Positions 18,901 through 26,300 of a stretch of DNA of 64,000 nucleotides are shown one piece after another. The notes beneath the pieces were generated by a model. The model worked only from the letters and a program-made list of their open reading frames with translations. It did not search any database and had not been told where the DNA came from. The DNA is taken from NCBI RefSeq assembly GCF_028747205.1, contig NZ_CP112880.1:3720001-3784000 (forward strand). Direction: 5' to 3'. Source of the stretch: Streptomyces sp. CA-278952 (lineage in GTDB: Bacteria > Actinomycetota > Actinomycetes > Streptomycetales > Streptomycetaceae). Both the position numbers and the translations under genes were made by a program. The first letter of the stretch is position 1; each line of letters begins with the position of its first letter.

Positions 18901-19133
18901 GCGCCGAGGATGTGGCGTCGCCACTGCATCGGCGTCGAGTTCAACGCATGTTCTATGTCAGCCTGTTGAAGCTGTTCGACGGCCGCGCCGACCGGCGACG
19001 GCAGAGCACGGAGCGCCTGGGCCAGCGCTTCCAGGGCGTCGGTGAGAGCCGGGGTGTCCGACGCCCCCTCCACCACGGAGAACGGCATGTCCGACTCTCC
19101 GCACGAGTGCATTCCACGACGGGGTGATGTCAC
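12933..19133 (-). CDS. Giant multidomain P-loop ATPase, 2066 aa
   Basis: GTG 19133 has AGGAG six bases upstream; an ATG 15 codons later is also possible. Residues 1-400 are mostly helical. About 430-580 is a Pro/Gly/Ser/Glu disordered linker, and 1010-1095 looks coiled-coil. A block near 1250-1380 (VVLDDAALAYLA, then LPFSAVNPYVS and EEMFFGR) resembles modules I have seen before STAND-type ATPases. The ATPase core has Walker A FGGRGLGKSALL near residue 1390 and Walker B MLIMLDEADG near 1485, followed by sensor-like and winged-helix-like helices. The last 300 residues are unfamiliar. There are no membrane segments or signal. It is co-transcribed with the 789-aa gene (38-base gap). It is inferred to be a large signal-sensing NTPase, possibly anti-phage; no known system name fits with confidence. 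Confidence 0.75.
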   Translation of the reverse strand: MTSPRRGMHSCGESDMPFSVVEGASDTPALTDALEALAQALRALPSPVGAAVEQLQQADIEHALNSTPMQWRRHILGALRIPVAGTRVSPALCRDVLARMSRDPASANSRHVASHLTQPLLSDLLMAADSGEPLTRRWSPGLLRLAGWAHLQVSEEDGALWLWALDQPWMTDGLPVKSVAEVREAARRVVELAPVPQPPRAEDDSTGSGAEPAVTTPLHEPVDHDRSVGLRPDAAALTVAVERVERALTAAREPVRRVAGSVSAQSRPADADLVSLHELTAAFDDALAGFRTFGAEPAPNLGSLRERAVSVAETLASEALRTRLADVDGLRREPGSASALSTAVSEAREAARALLARADWSQQDKSDAEALGILLTMVELAHSGEERSAEILGLLQQISAKAPAFLVLAAQCGDLTLGPAPDADLASSPGTGSEPAQDTTVDGAAGAVVEPAAGGGTAAEPEPSEAADGDAARAHGGLDTSAPHPQGSPPTTEPGPQRAGALADRGVASGPRRDPTPGENRQTAELSAQPEAPSRSTEAADGSLLTAGRHRPPPPAPASAQPPGSSAHLPQQRPHPAVKTDTALGSGAPQAVLAPLVADHRYGAAAALAEQNAEPVFRSAALRISGYAIALRSSSGECASRVRAELAGIDVDSLVRSRPDAALVTAALLRVVLVTGDAETSAPLQQVAAVLPPSLVSVADEVSRCALQSMLLHSPPLALARGTAELERSLQEAREECQQGLDQLPRIRFNRATEITRLWLAPSGLIGSLLQRAADDHRDGLDEVADGVRKLANGSALQDELNEVDRRLMRSNRSRLEGPARQNLLRLMHDRLRSVDKWVVAARALDVGANDWSVDQVQAMRAAVLALRDQVLDDLAAQSLADDAYTQAAMRAAADSLRLTFDLLSGDTRLDPAEYPAEVVLGMDLFKLPGVRVEEATGRVIPPELTAERIIESARRSWLDVIDSHRAAERFDLAAHLLGLSEMRLLPPGPNGHEELADESVHLAVGEAASHTAAALEDKRRVLEDSLRRTRVNGVFKEEEERDFEQRLQATAVTTKSDLASARRRLSGLSEELERAHATATAKLRARLMEIPGLKAEDSARVTPLLDDGDLLTAEELISHLSNGESIPDTRYGDHPLNAFFPSVPDALPQGITEELIRAVRDRQRFQNLDALDFSAMSQEFTDQAANGLAGWREMASRRGVRRTEGLSEENLLMPALRLIGYRSLRKPQRDRQRSTTPEHRFLDLQEVRYTGEALVPSFGSALRGRLRVMLAWGQPTPEALMARVQQDPSQESLLVAYFGTLSAHARTSLAALSVGRRPMVVLDDAALAYLAARGNQLLDPAMRVLLPFSAVNPYVSEKRGRVAEEMFFGRLEELGSVQNPVGNQVVFGGRGLGKSALLKEAGRKFTAQAPTAHISMALSLDSTYNGTSAQSSAVWNLIGRRLLEEDALPLPKRVRGDATLTYDNVLTGIRTWLKADSSRRMLIMLDEADGFFESDSPRFTETRRLRDLSSETNDGVKIVFAGLHSVQRYATLAANNPFSHLSQHPTVIGPLQPQDAANLLLKPLAALGYQFLEPQLVHRILGHCSYQPFLLQMFAHRLVQTMHAKRRETKSGPLHFIARDDVERVQSDKDLQRSITAAFHDTLRLDSRYNMIANVVAHHAHHHGIDARMTHAELRDECTYWWAEGFRDLDPDQFRAYLTEMEGLGVLAPDPDHRGWHLRSANALSMIGTLEDVDAQLENTSSRQVTERLTALETRHKSAKSHSHCPLTAAQIADILPGRQVSGSEPGRRNLARIVLGSPATGVNRVTTGLREIAETTGWKMPHVARRADFERELVGGEPGMSRLVVSDLTVKSPGEQSCLISPELATTRLPDGPGVTRSAVVVAGLEQLTLWASLLSDEQTSGVGVVPLRRFTRHGLRTWSLDQNSFTSEAALQRVAETTGGWPLLVDQLSEQVSRGDSEGAALKSVRGRLESIEGAADFLAQVGLVPETFRWSAFTAVLEFMTEQGLPFEDLEAAVGAAGLDPGPEAADAIRILRALQVFDVDTTGLHSPEPVLLSCWSRVTNS

Positions 19134-19171
19134 ACAAACTCCTGCGAACTGAATTGCTGGGGAGCGACCGT

Positions 19172-21541
19172 TCAGCGGCCCCGTTGATGCGGCCGTACGT
19201 AGGTGTAGCCGGGGGGCAGCTCAGGGCTGCCGACGAGGCCGAACCTCAGAAAGTCCTGTCGGAACAAGCGTCGCTGTTCCGCGCTCGCTTCGTACCCCAA
19301 ATGGCCTATGTAGCGTAAAGACCCCGGCACATGGTGTACGGCCTTCGCACGGACCTGCGAATCGTCACCCCCCGTATCCCCGTGGCCTCGGGGACGGCCC
19401 TCCACCACCTGTGGTGCGTAACAGAGCAGTTCGACGATGCGTTCTCCGAGTCGTGTCGGATGGTGCGGTCGCCCGTCGTCGCCGCGGCTGCCCGGCAGGC
19501 TGGTCAGCGCCCCGGCCGAAAGCAGTTCGGCCACCGCCGCGTCCACCAGCTCGACCGTGGGGTCCTGCGGGGCATCGGTCATGACCAGAGGCAGGACGGG
19601 GGCCAGAAGTTCACGGGCCAGCATGGCCCGGCCGACGACATCCAGCAGGCCGAACCTCCGTACCGCCGTCATAACCAGCCACCGGGTTCGGTCGAGGGGT
19701 GTGTCATCCAGTGGCCGCTGCCGGGCACCGTCCCTTGTACGCACTCGCTGGTCGTACCGGTACTCGATCGACTCCCCGTCAACTGTCTTCGGCCGGAGCA
19801 GCGCGGTCGTCCGCGCCTCCACGGTCCGGCTGCCGCGCTGCCAGGAGAGGTCGAGCAAGATGCCGGGGAAGCAGGTGGACGGCCAGTGCAGTCCCACGAG
19901 CCATCCCTCCTCGTCCATCCGGACATGCTGTACGCAGGACGGCTGACCGTCGTGCTCCAGGTGGAAGATGACGTCCGGGCTCGGACCCGAACTCGGTAGC
20001 AGGCCCGATCCGTCGCGTGGTGCGCGGCCGGGCGGTTGCACGGCGCCCTGCCTGGTCGTCACAGCCAGAGGCATCGGCAGGTAACCGCCCTCCAGTTGTC
20101 GAGCGCGCAGGGGCTGCTGCCACTCCAGCCGGTCCGGCCCCTCATGAACCAGTACAGATCCCCCGAGGTCGGGCTCGTCCGGCCACAGCATCCCTGGGTG
20201 CGAGTCTCCGGGCTCCGGCTCCACCACGGGCACCACCGGAACCTGGCGCTCTCTGCATTCCGCCCAACCCCACCCGGTCGGCTCCTCCGAGGCCCCCCGG
20301 AGCACGTCCGACGCCGAACCGGCCCCCACGTGCTCGGCCCGCCACACTCCGCCGCCCTGCCAGCGGTCGTCGAGGGCGACCCATACGCCGGTGGGCAGCA
20401 GGCCCGTCCTCTCGTCGGCCTCACGCCGTACGTGGTCCATCAGTACGGCGTTGGCGTGGAGGACGGCCGAGGGGTACCTCGTGCCCCGCATCAGCCTGCC
20501 GGCCTCGGGCAGGGAACACAGTGCGGGCCCGAGGGCGGTGTAGACCGGCCGCCTCCGCACCGCTGTCCCGCGACTGACGATCGGCGCCGCGCCGCGGGCC
20601 ACGGACCGAGCGAGTGTCTCCAGGGCGTCACGTCCCAGCGGCCCATCATCGGCGAGACGGTCCGCCATCGAGGCGCGAGTGAAGGCGTACTCTCCCCACA
20701 GGCGAATCCCCGGCAGCGACGCGAGAGCGCGCCGGACCACGTTCACAAGGTTCCGCAGCCCCGCCTCCCTGTCCTGCGAAGTTGCACCGGGAGGCAGCAA
20801 CAAGGGCAGTGGCATGGGGGCGAGGGAGCTGTCCAGCTGCTCCCTGCCGCGCGTCATGAGATAGCGCAGGTAATACGACGTGTCGTCTAGGTCGCTCTGG
20901 GGCAGGCCGTCGTCGGACCGTTTGTACAGACTGTTGACGACCAAGGACTCGTGCGCGTCGAGAGTGCCGCGGCGGATCAGCCTGTTCAGGCGTGCAGCGG
21001 AAGCAGCCAGCCCGGGCCCGAACGCGTCGGCGTCGAAGACAAGTCGCTCGCGCAGCGAGGTGGCCTTCGCCCCGTCGAACTGGTCCGGCCCTTGTGCGCC
21101 GGCGGGGGCACCCGACAACCAGCCCGGTATATCGCCCTCGGCGCCGAGTGCCTCGTGGGCGCCCTCCTTATATACGATCTCCGCAGGCAACAGATCACCG
21201 CCGGTCCGCACGTTGATCATCGCGCCGACCGGTAACGCCGCCATCTCGTCACCGAGGGCGACCGAGGGGAAGTCACCGATGTCCAGTGGCCCGCCTGCGT
21301 ATCCTGCAGTGTCCGTGTCGAAGCCGAAGTACACGGCGTTAAACGCGACTGCGACGTGGACGGGAGCGGCTCGCCGCTCGACGAGAGCAAGGAGATATCG
21401 ACGCAGCCGCGCTTCGTCCGCCGGCTCGCTGGCTCCCGGCCGGATCATCCAGGGAGTAATCAGCGGAGGGTCTATGTAGGGCCGCCAAACCCCGTCCGAA
21501 GTCCCCTCCGACGAAGCTCCGGCCACCGGTTTTCTTCGCAT
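19172..21541 (-). CDS. Unrecognised 789-aa protein, partner of the giant ATPase
   Basis: I do not recognise this protein. It begins MRRKPVAG at ATG 21541 with a GAGGG element close upstream. It is soluble, with no signal or clear transmembrane segment, and reads as a mix of helical (residues 30-330) and beta-rich (about 480-640) parts. The last 130 residues look like a helical or winged-helix domain (WLVMTAVRRFGLLDVVGRA). No nuclease, protease or nucleotide-binding motif is visible. It is the first gene of a two-gene operon with the 2066-aa ATPase, and both have normal Streptomyces codon usage. Its constant pairing with that ATPase in other genomes would be the key test of a shared system. 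Confidence 0.7.
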   Translation of the reverse strand: MRRKPVAGASSEGTSDGVWRPYIDPPLITPWMIRPGASEPADEARLRRYLLALVERRAAPVHVAVAFNAVYFGFDTDTAGYAGGPLDIGDFPSVALGDEMAALPVGAMINVRTGGDLLPAEIVYKEGAHEALGAEGDIPGWLSGAPAGAQGPDQFDGAKATSLRERLVFDADAFGPGLAASAARLNRLIRRGTLDAHESLVVNSLYKRSDDGLPQSDLDDTSYYLRYLMTRGREQLDSSLAPMPLPLLLPPGATSQDREAGLRNLVNVVRRALASLPGIRLWGEYAFTRASMADRLADDGPLGRDALETLARSVARGAAPIVSRGTAVRRRPVYTALGPALCSLPEAGRLMRGTRYPSAVLHANAVLMDHVRREADERTGLLPTGVWVALDDRWQGGGVWRAEHVGAGSASDVLRGASEEPTGWGWAECRERQVPVVPVVEPEPGDSHPGMLWPDEPDLGGSVLVHEGPDRLEWQQPLRARQLEGGYLPMPLAVTTRQGAVQPPGRAPRDGSGLLPSSGPSPDVIFHLEHDGQPSCVQHVRMDEEGWLVGLHWPSTCFPGILLDLSWQRGSRTVEARTTALLRPKTVDGESIEYRYDQRVRTRDGARQRPLDDTPLDRTRWLVMTAVRRFGLLDVVGRAMLARELLAPVLPLVMTDAPQDPTVELVDAAVAELLSAGALTSLPGSRGDDGRPHHPTRLGERIVELLCYAPQVVEGRPRGHGDTGGDDSQVRAKAVHHVPGSLRYIGHLGYEASAEQRRLFRQDFLRFGLVGSPELPPGYTYVRPHQRGR

Positions 21542-21553
21542 ATGCCCTCATAC

Positions 21554-21847
21554 TCACGCCTCGCCGGAGGAAAGGAAAGAGCCTGGACTCGCGCATGTGC
21601 TCCTCTGGCCGCCCAAGGAGACTCGGGTCACAGTTGACCAGGTCGTCACGGCAGGGGGCGATCCAGCCGCGGGCGAACAGGGTGCCCTTGGAAAGCATGA
21701 CCAGAAACCCAAGGCACATGCATGCCCATCGGCGGAACGGCCCCCGAGGTCTCTCGCCAGCCGAATCGGGACGCCCTCCTCACGCCCGACAGCGACGACA
21801 TGACCAAACTCTGTCGCTACGAGATTCGCATCATCCCTCTTTGACAC
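21554..21847 (-). pseudogene. Possible frameshifted small gene upstream of the ATPase operon
   Basis: On the minus strand a reading frame begins MSKRDDANLVATEFGHVV and looks protein-like for about 35 codons. The plausible continuation (CLGFLVMLSKGTLFARGW) lies in another frame between about 21725 and 21560. One single-base change near 21725 would join them. No family is recognised. It could equally be chance, so confidence is low. The block 21542-21900 otherwise serves as the 5' region of the minus-strand operon. Confidence 0.25.
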
Positions 21848-21900
21848 GCCGGCCCACCCCTAAGCACACCGCCTGACAGGGTCCGCTGCATCGCCGCCCT

Positions 21901-22104
21901 CGTGCCCCGTCCGTGCCCAGCAGAGCGGACAACAGCGGTCAGATACGGCTCCCAAAGACCAGGACCCATCCACCTGCAACAGACAAAGGTGCAGGTGAGG
22001 GCAGCTCTACCTACCCAAGCACCGTTGATTCCCAAGCCCAGAGCGCGAGTTCGATTCTCGTCACCCGCTCTTTGATGAAGGCCCTGGTCAGCGACCGGGG
22101 CCTT
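21901..22104 (+). repeat. Attachment-site repeat, copy C, with conserved upstream arm block
   Basis: Two parts are present. The arm block at 21901-21960 (cgtgccccgtccgtgcccag, then gagcggacaaca and cggtcag) recurs at 29830 and 35830. The core at 22029-22104 repeats the tRNA-Gly 3' half plus its terminator with one mismatch in 76 bases. Arm start to core start is 128 bases in all three copies. Copy C pairs with copy A and so bounds the first 16-kb segment. Confidence 0.85.
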
Positions 22105-22220
22105 TTTGCGTTCGGTGCTGGCCTGCGGTGGCGGCTGGAACCAGGTGGTTGCGGGTGGGCGTGGTGTCCTAGCGTGTGGGGAAGTGAAGAGTGACGACTT
22201 GCGTACGGGGGAGGCTTCAA

Positions 22221-22682
22221 GTGGGTGACGGGGCGGCGCTGGCGGATCGGATATACGAGCGGCGGGCCGGGGTCGGGGATCCGCGGGCTCTGGTGGGTGA
22301 GCTGCGGCGGTCGTTGGTCCTGGTGCCGTTTGACGGTGGCGGGCTCTGGACCGCCGAGTTCGGTGGGGTGCGGTGGGTGTGCGGGTTCACCGATGAGGCG
22401 GCGTTGGCCCGGTTCGCCGAGGCCCGGACCGCTGTGGACGGGGTTGGGGCTGCGGAGCGGGCATGGGAGTACGCCGTGTTCCGGGGTGCGCGGTTGCTTG
22501 ACGAGGTCATTCCGGCCATGGGAGTGCCCGCCGGGGTCGCGGTGAACGTGGCCGATCCGGACGGGTCGATGTTGTTTCCGCCGGTGATGGGGATCGTGCC
22601 GGATGCCGTCGCCGTCGATGCGGACGCACCCGATGCGGCGGCCGTCGATGGGCAGGGCCGGGACGGGGGGTCGGGTCGATGA
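22221..22682 (+). CDS. SseB-like accessory protein of the RHS locus
   Basis: The protein is 153 aa. The GTG at 22221 is preferred over one at 22191 because GGGGGAGG lies seven bases before it. The core (RRSLVLVPFDGGGLWTAEFG, WVCGFTDEAALARFAEAR, GAARLLDEVIPAMGVPAGVA-type segments) resembles the SseB N-terminal domain proteins that accompany actinobacterial type VII secretion and RHS loci. The C-terminal 30 residues are low-complexity Asp/Ala. The stop overlaps the next ATG by four bases, so it is coupled to the WXG-like gene. It probably helps export or handling of the RHS toxin. Confidence 0.6.
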   Translation: MGDGAALADRIYERRAGVGDPRALVGELRRSLVLVPFDGGGLWTAEFGGVRWVCGFTDEAALARFAEARTAVDGVGAAERAWEYAVFRGARLLDEVIPAMGVPAGVAVNVADPDGSMLFPPVMGIVPDAVAVDADAPDAAAVDGQGRDGGSGR

Positions 22683-23332
22683 GCGGTGGCGGTGCGGAAG
22701 ACCTCGACGTCGATCCGGTCAGTGTCCAGAAGATCACCACCGGGCTGCGGGAAGCCGTGGCGGAGTTGAAGGAGATCGGGAACGGTACGGGGGCGGTGCT
22801 CGGCAAGGGGCTTTCGGACCTGTCGATGACCGGGATGGAGGCCGGGCACCACGGGTTGTCGATGGACTTCGAGGACTTCTGCGAGCGGTGGGAGTGGGGA
22901 GTCCGGGCGTTGGTCCAGGACGCCAACGCGATCGCGGCGAAGCTCGGGCTGGCCGCGGGGATCGTGTGGGAGGAGGACCAGTACGTCCAGGGCACCCTCA
23001 AGATCGCCGTCAACGCCGGCATCGGCAATCCCCATGCGCCCGAGGACGACATCGTCAAGCAGAACTGGGGCGATGTGTTCACCCCGGACTACCTGAGCCC
23101 GGACTACAGCCGCGAGTCCTTCGAGCGGACAGCCGACGAGGCCGGACAGACCTGGAAGGACACCGGGCGTGCGCTCGTCACCGAGGGCAACGGCGGCCGG
23201 CAGGCCGACCAGCTCAACGAGATGCTCGGCGTGGACCAGGAGGCGTTCGACCGGTCCGTGGACGACACGTTCGGGCCCTCACCCGAGGAACGCGCCCGGC
23301 AGCAACAGGAGCAGGGCGGCGGGGGAAACTAG
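22679..23332 (+). CDS. WXG100/ESX-like helical secretion-associated protein
   Basis: The 217-aa protein overlaps the preceding gene (ATGA). The N-terminal 90 residues are helical, beginning DVDPVSVQKITTGLREAVAEL and including a CERWEWG segment, recalling the WXG helical hairpins exported by type VII systems. The C-terminus is Gln/Glu/Gly-rich and disordered. It ends three bases before the 1595-aa RHS gene, so the three genes form one operon. It is inferred to be a chaperone or co-exported partner of the RHS protein. Confidence 0.6.
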   Translation: MSGGGAEDLDVDPVSVQKITTGLREAVAELKEIGNGTGAVLGKGLSDLSMTGMEAGHHGLSMDFEDFCERWEWGVRALVQDANAIAAKLGLAAGIVWEEDQYVQGTLKIAVNAGIGNPHAPEDDIVKQNWGDVFTPDYLSPDYSRESFERTADEAGQTWKDTGRALVTEGNGGRQADQLNEMLGVDQEAFDRSVDDTFGPSPEERARQQQEQGGGGN

Positions 23333-23335
23333 GTC

Positions 23336-26300
23336 ATGGGGTTCGGGGATTTCGTCAGTGACATCACGCCCGATGTCGTCGAGGACGCGGTCGAGGACGG
23401 CGTCGAGTGGGCCGGTGACCGGGTCCAGGACGCCGGGAACTGGACCGGTGACCGACTCGACGACGCCGGCTGGAAGTCCGGGGCGGACTGGGTCCGGGAG
23501 AAATCCCGGTCCGTCGCGAACCGGATGGGCGCCGAGGTCGACGAAATGGACCTCGGGCAGACCGAGGACAAGACCAAGCTCATCTACGGCAGCCCGTCCG
23601 AGATCCGGTCCACCGCGACCCATCTGCGGAAGTTGCAGGGCTCGTTCGACAAGGTCGGCGGCGGGCTCAAGGGGATCGACTCCTCGGCGCTCAAGGGGCA
23701 GGCTGCCGACGCCTTCCGGGGCTCGGTGTCGATCGAGCCGCCCAAGTGGTTCAAGGCCGCCGACGCCTTCGAGAAGGCCGCGGGAGCGCTCGACTCGTTC
23801 GCCGGGACCGTGGAGTGGGCGCAGGGGCAGGCGCAGGCCGCGATCGACAAGTGGAAGGCCGGGACGAAGGCGTCGGAGGAGGCCAGGGACGCGTACAACG
23901 AGAAGGCGGACACGTACAACAAGGCCGTCGACGTCTACAACGCCAAGCCCTCCGACGAGCGTGATCCCTCCACGCTGCCGCCGAAGCCGGGCACCTTCAG
24001 CGACCCGGGCACCGGGCGGATGGAGGAGGCCCAGGAGCTGCTCGCCGAGGCCCGCAAGCAGCGCAACACAGCGGCCGATACCGCCCGTGCAGCGGTGACG
24101 GCGGCCCGGGACTCCGCGCCAGCGAAGCCGCGGTACTCCGAGCAGGCCATGGACGGCCTCGCCGAGTACCAGGTCATCAAGACCCATATCGCGGGCGGCG
24201 TCGTCAAAGGCACCGCAGGGATCCTGAACTTCGCGCGCAGCGTCAACCCGACGGATCCGTACAACATCACTCACCCCGCCGAGTACGCGCTCGCGCTCAA
24301 CAACACCGCCGCCGGGCTCGTCCGGGTCGCCAACGACCCCTGGGGCACCGGCAAGCAGATGATCGACGGGTTCATGAAGGACCCCGCCGAAGGGTTCGGG
24401 CGGCTCCTGCCCGACCTGGCCCTCACCGCCGCCACCGGAGGCGCTGGGGCGGGTGTCAAGGGGGCGCGGGTGGTGAAGGAGGCCGCCGACATCGCCTCCG
24501 ACGCCCGCAAGCTGGAAAACGCCGCACCCGAAGGCACCCACAACCGCCCCGACAGCGAGCGCACCAGCGGGGGCACCGACCCCGTCGACCTCGCCTCCGG
24601 CCGCATGTTCCTGCCCCAGACCGACGTCAGCCTCCCCGGCGTACTGCCACTGGCATTCACGCGTCGCTTCGAGTCCGGGTACACAGCCGGCCGGTTCTTC
24701 GGCCCTTCCTGGTCCTCCACCGTCGACGAACGCCTGGAGATCGACGCCACCGGCGTCATCCACGTCACCGACGACGGACTGCTCATCACCTACCCCCACC
24801 CCGTTCCCGGTCTGCCCACTCGCTCGGAGACCGGCACCTCACGCAGCATTCTGAGCCGCGACGGTTCCGGCGACTACACGGTCACCGACCCCGCGACCCG
24901 GCTGACCAAGCACTTCGCCGGTCCTCTCGGAGCGGAGGGCGGCGAAGACGGCAGGGCCTGGCTCGTCCAGATCGCCGACCGGAACAACACCATCAGCATC
25001 GATCGCACCGACGACGGCACTCCGCAGCAACTCGTCCACTCCGCCGGATACCGCGTACACCTGACTGTGTCGGAGGACCAAGTCACGCGTCTCGCGCTGG
25101 TCACCGAGACTGACCGTGGCGAGACGATTGCGCTCGACACGTGCCCGAGTGAGACGGGCAGCGGCACAAATGCAACTCGCCTTCTGCGCTCCTACGAGTA
25201 CGCGGACGGCAACCTCACCGCCGTCGTAAAACCGTCTGGTGCCCGCCTCCAGCTCCAGTACGACGACCGGCACCGCATCACGGCCTGGATCGACTCAAAC
25301 AATCGTCGCTACGACTATGTCTATGACGAGCATGACCGGGTGATTGCCGAAGGTGGCGGAGCCGGCCACCTTCAAGTGACTCTCGCCTACGGTGAACTGG
25401 TCTCGGCCGGAAGCCACCGCACCACCACTCTGACCACCCCGGACGGCCGCACCACCCGCTACCTGGCCGGTGAGGGATGCCGGGTTGTGGCCACCACCGA
25501 CCCTCTCGGCCACACCACCCGATTCACCTATGATGCGCTGGGCAATCGGCTGACCCACACCGACCCACTGGGCCGCACCACCACCTCCAGGTACGACAAG
25601 GAGGGGCGGCCGGTAGCCGTCACCCTGCCCGATGGCAGCGAACTCCGCACCTCACGCGACGCTCTGGGGAGACCGACGGAATTCTACGGTCCGGACAACT
25701 CCCGTTGGACCCAGGAGTTCGACGAGCACGGTAACCGCACAGGTATCACCAACCCGGCCGGCCGCACCACCCATTACGCCTATGACGACCTCGGGCACCT
25801 CGTCTCCATCACCGACGCAGTCGGTGAAGAGACCACGGTCCACTGCGACCCTGCCGGGCTACCGCTCAGGTACACCGACCCGCTCGGCGGTACCACCTGG
25901 TACCAGCGCGACGCGTACGGCCGCCCCGTGCTCGTCACGGACCCGCAGGGATCAGTCACAGCCCTGGGGTGGTCCCTCGACGGGCACCTCGCCCATCGCT
26001 CAGGCCCAGACGGCAGCACGGAGTCGTGGACCTACGACGGCGAAGGCAACCGGACCAGTCATACCGACGCCATGGGCCGCACCACCTCCTTCGAGTACAC
26101 AGAGTTCGACCTGCTGGCAGCCCGTGTCGATCCCGACGGACGCCGCCACGAGTTCACCCATGACTCGGAGTTGCGCCTCACCCAGGTGGTCAACCCTCAG
26201 GGAGATACCTGGTCATACGGCTACGACCAGGCAGGTCGACTGGTCTCCGAGAGAGACTTCGACGGCCGCACGCTCTCGTACACCATCGATCCGGCCGGGC

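Noticed and set aside
6047..22104. The first segment as a complete, self-mobile ICE or prophage
   Set aside because: I find no integrase, excisionase, replication, transfer or phage structural genes in it; at most it is a mobilisable or immobilised cargo segment.
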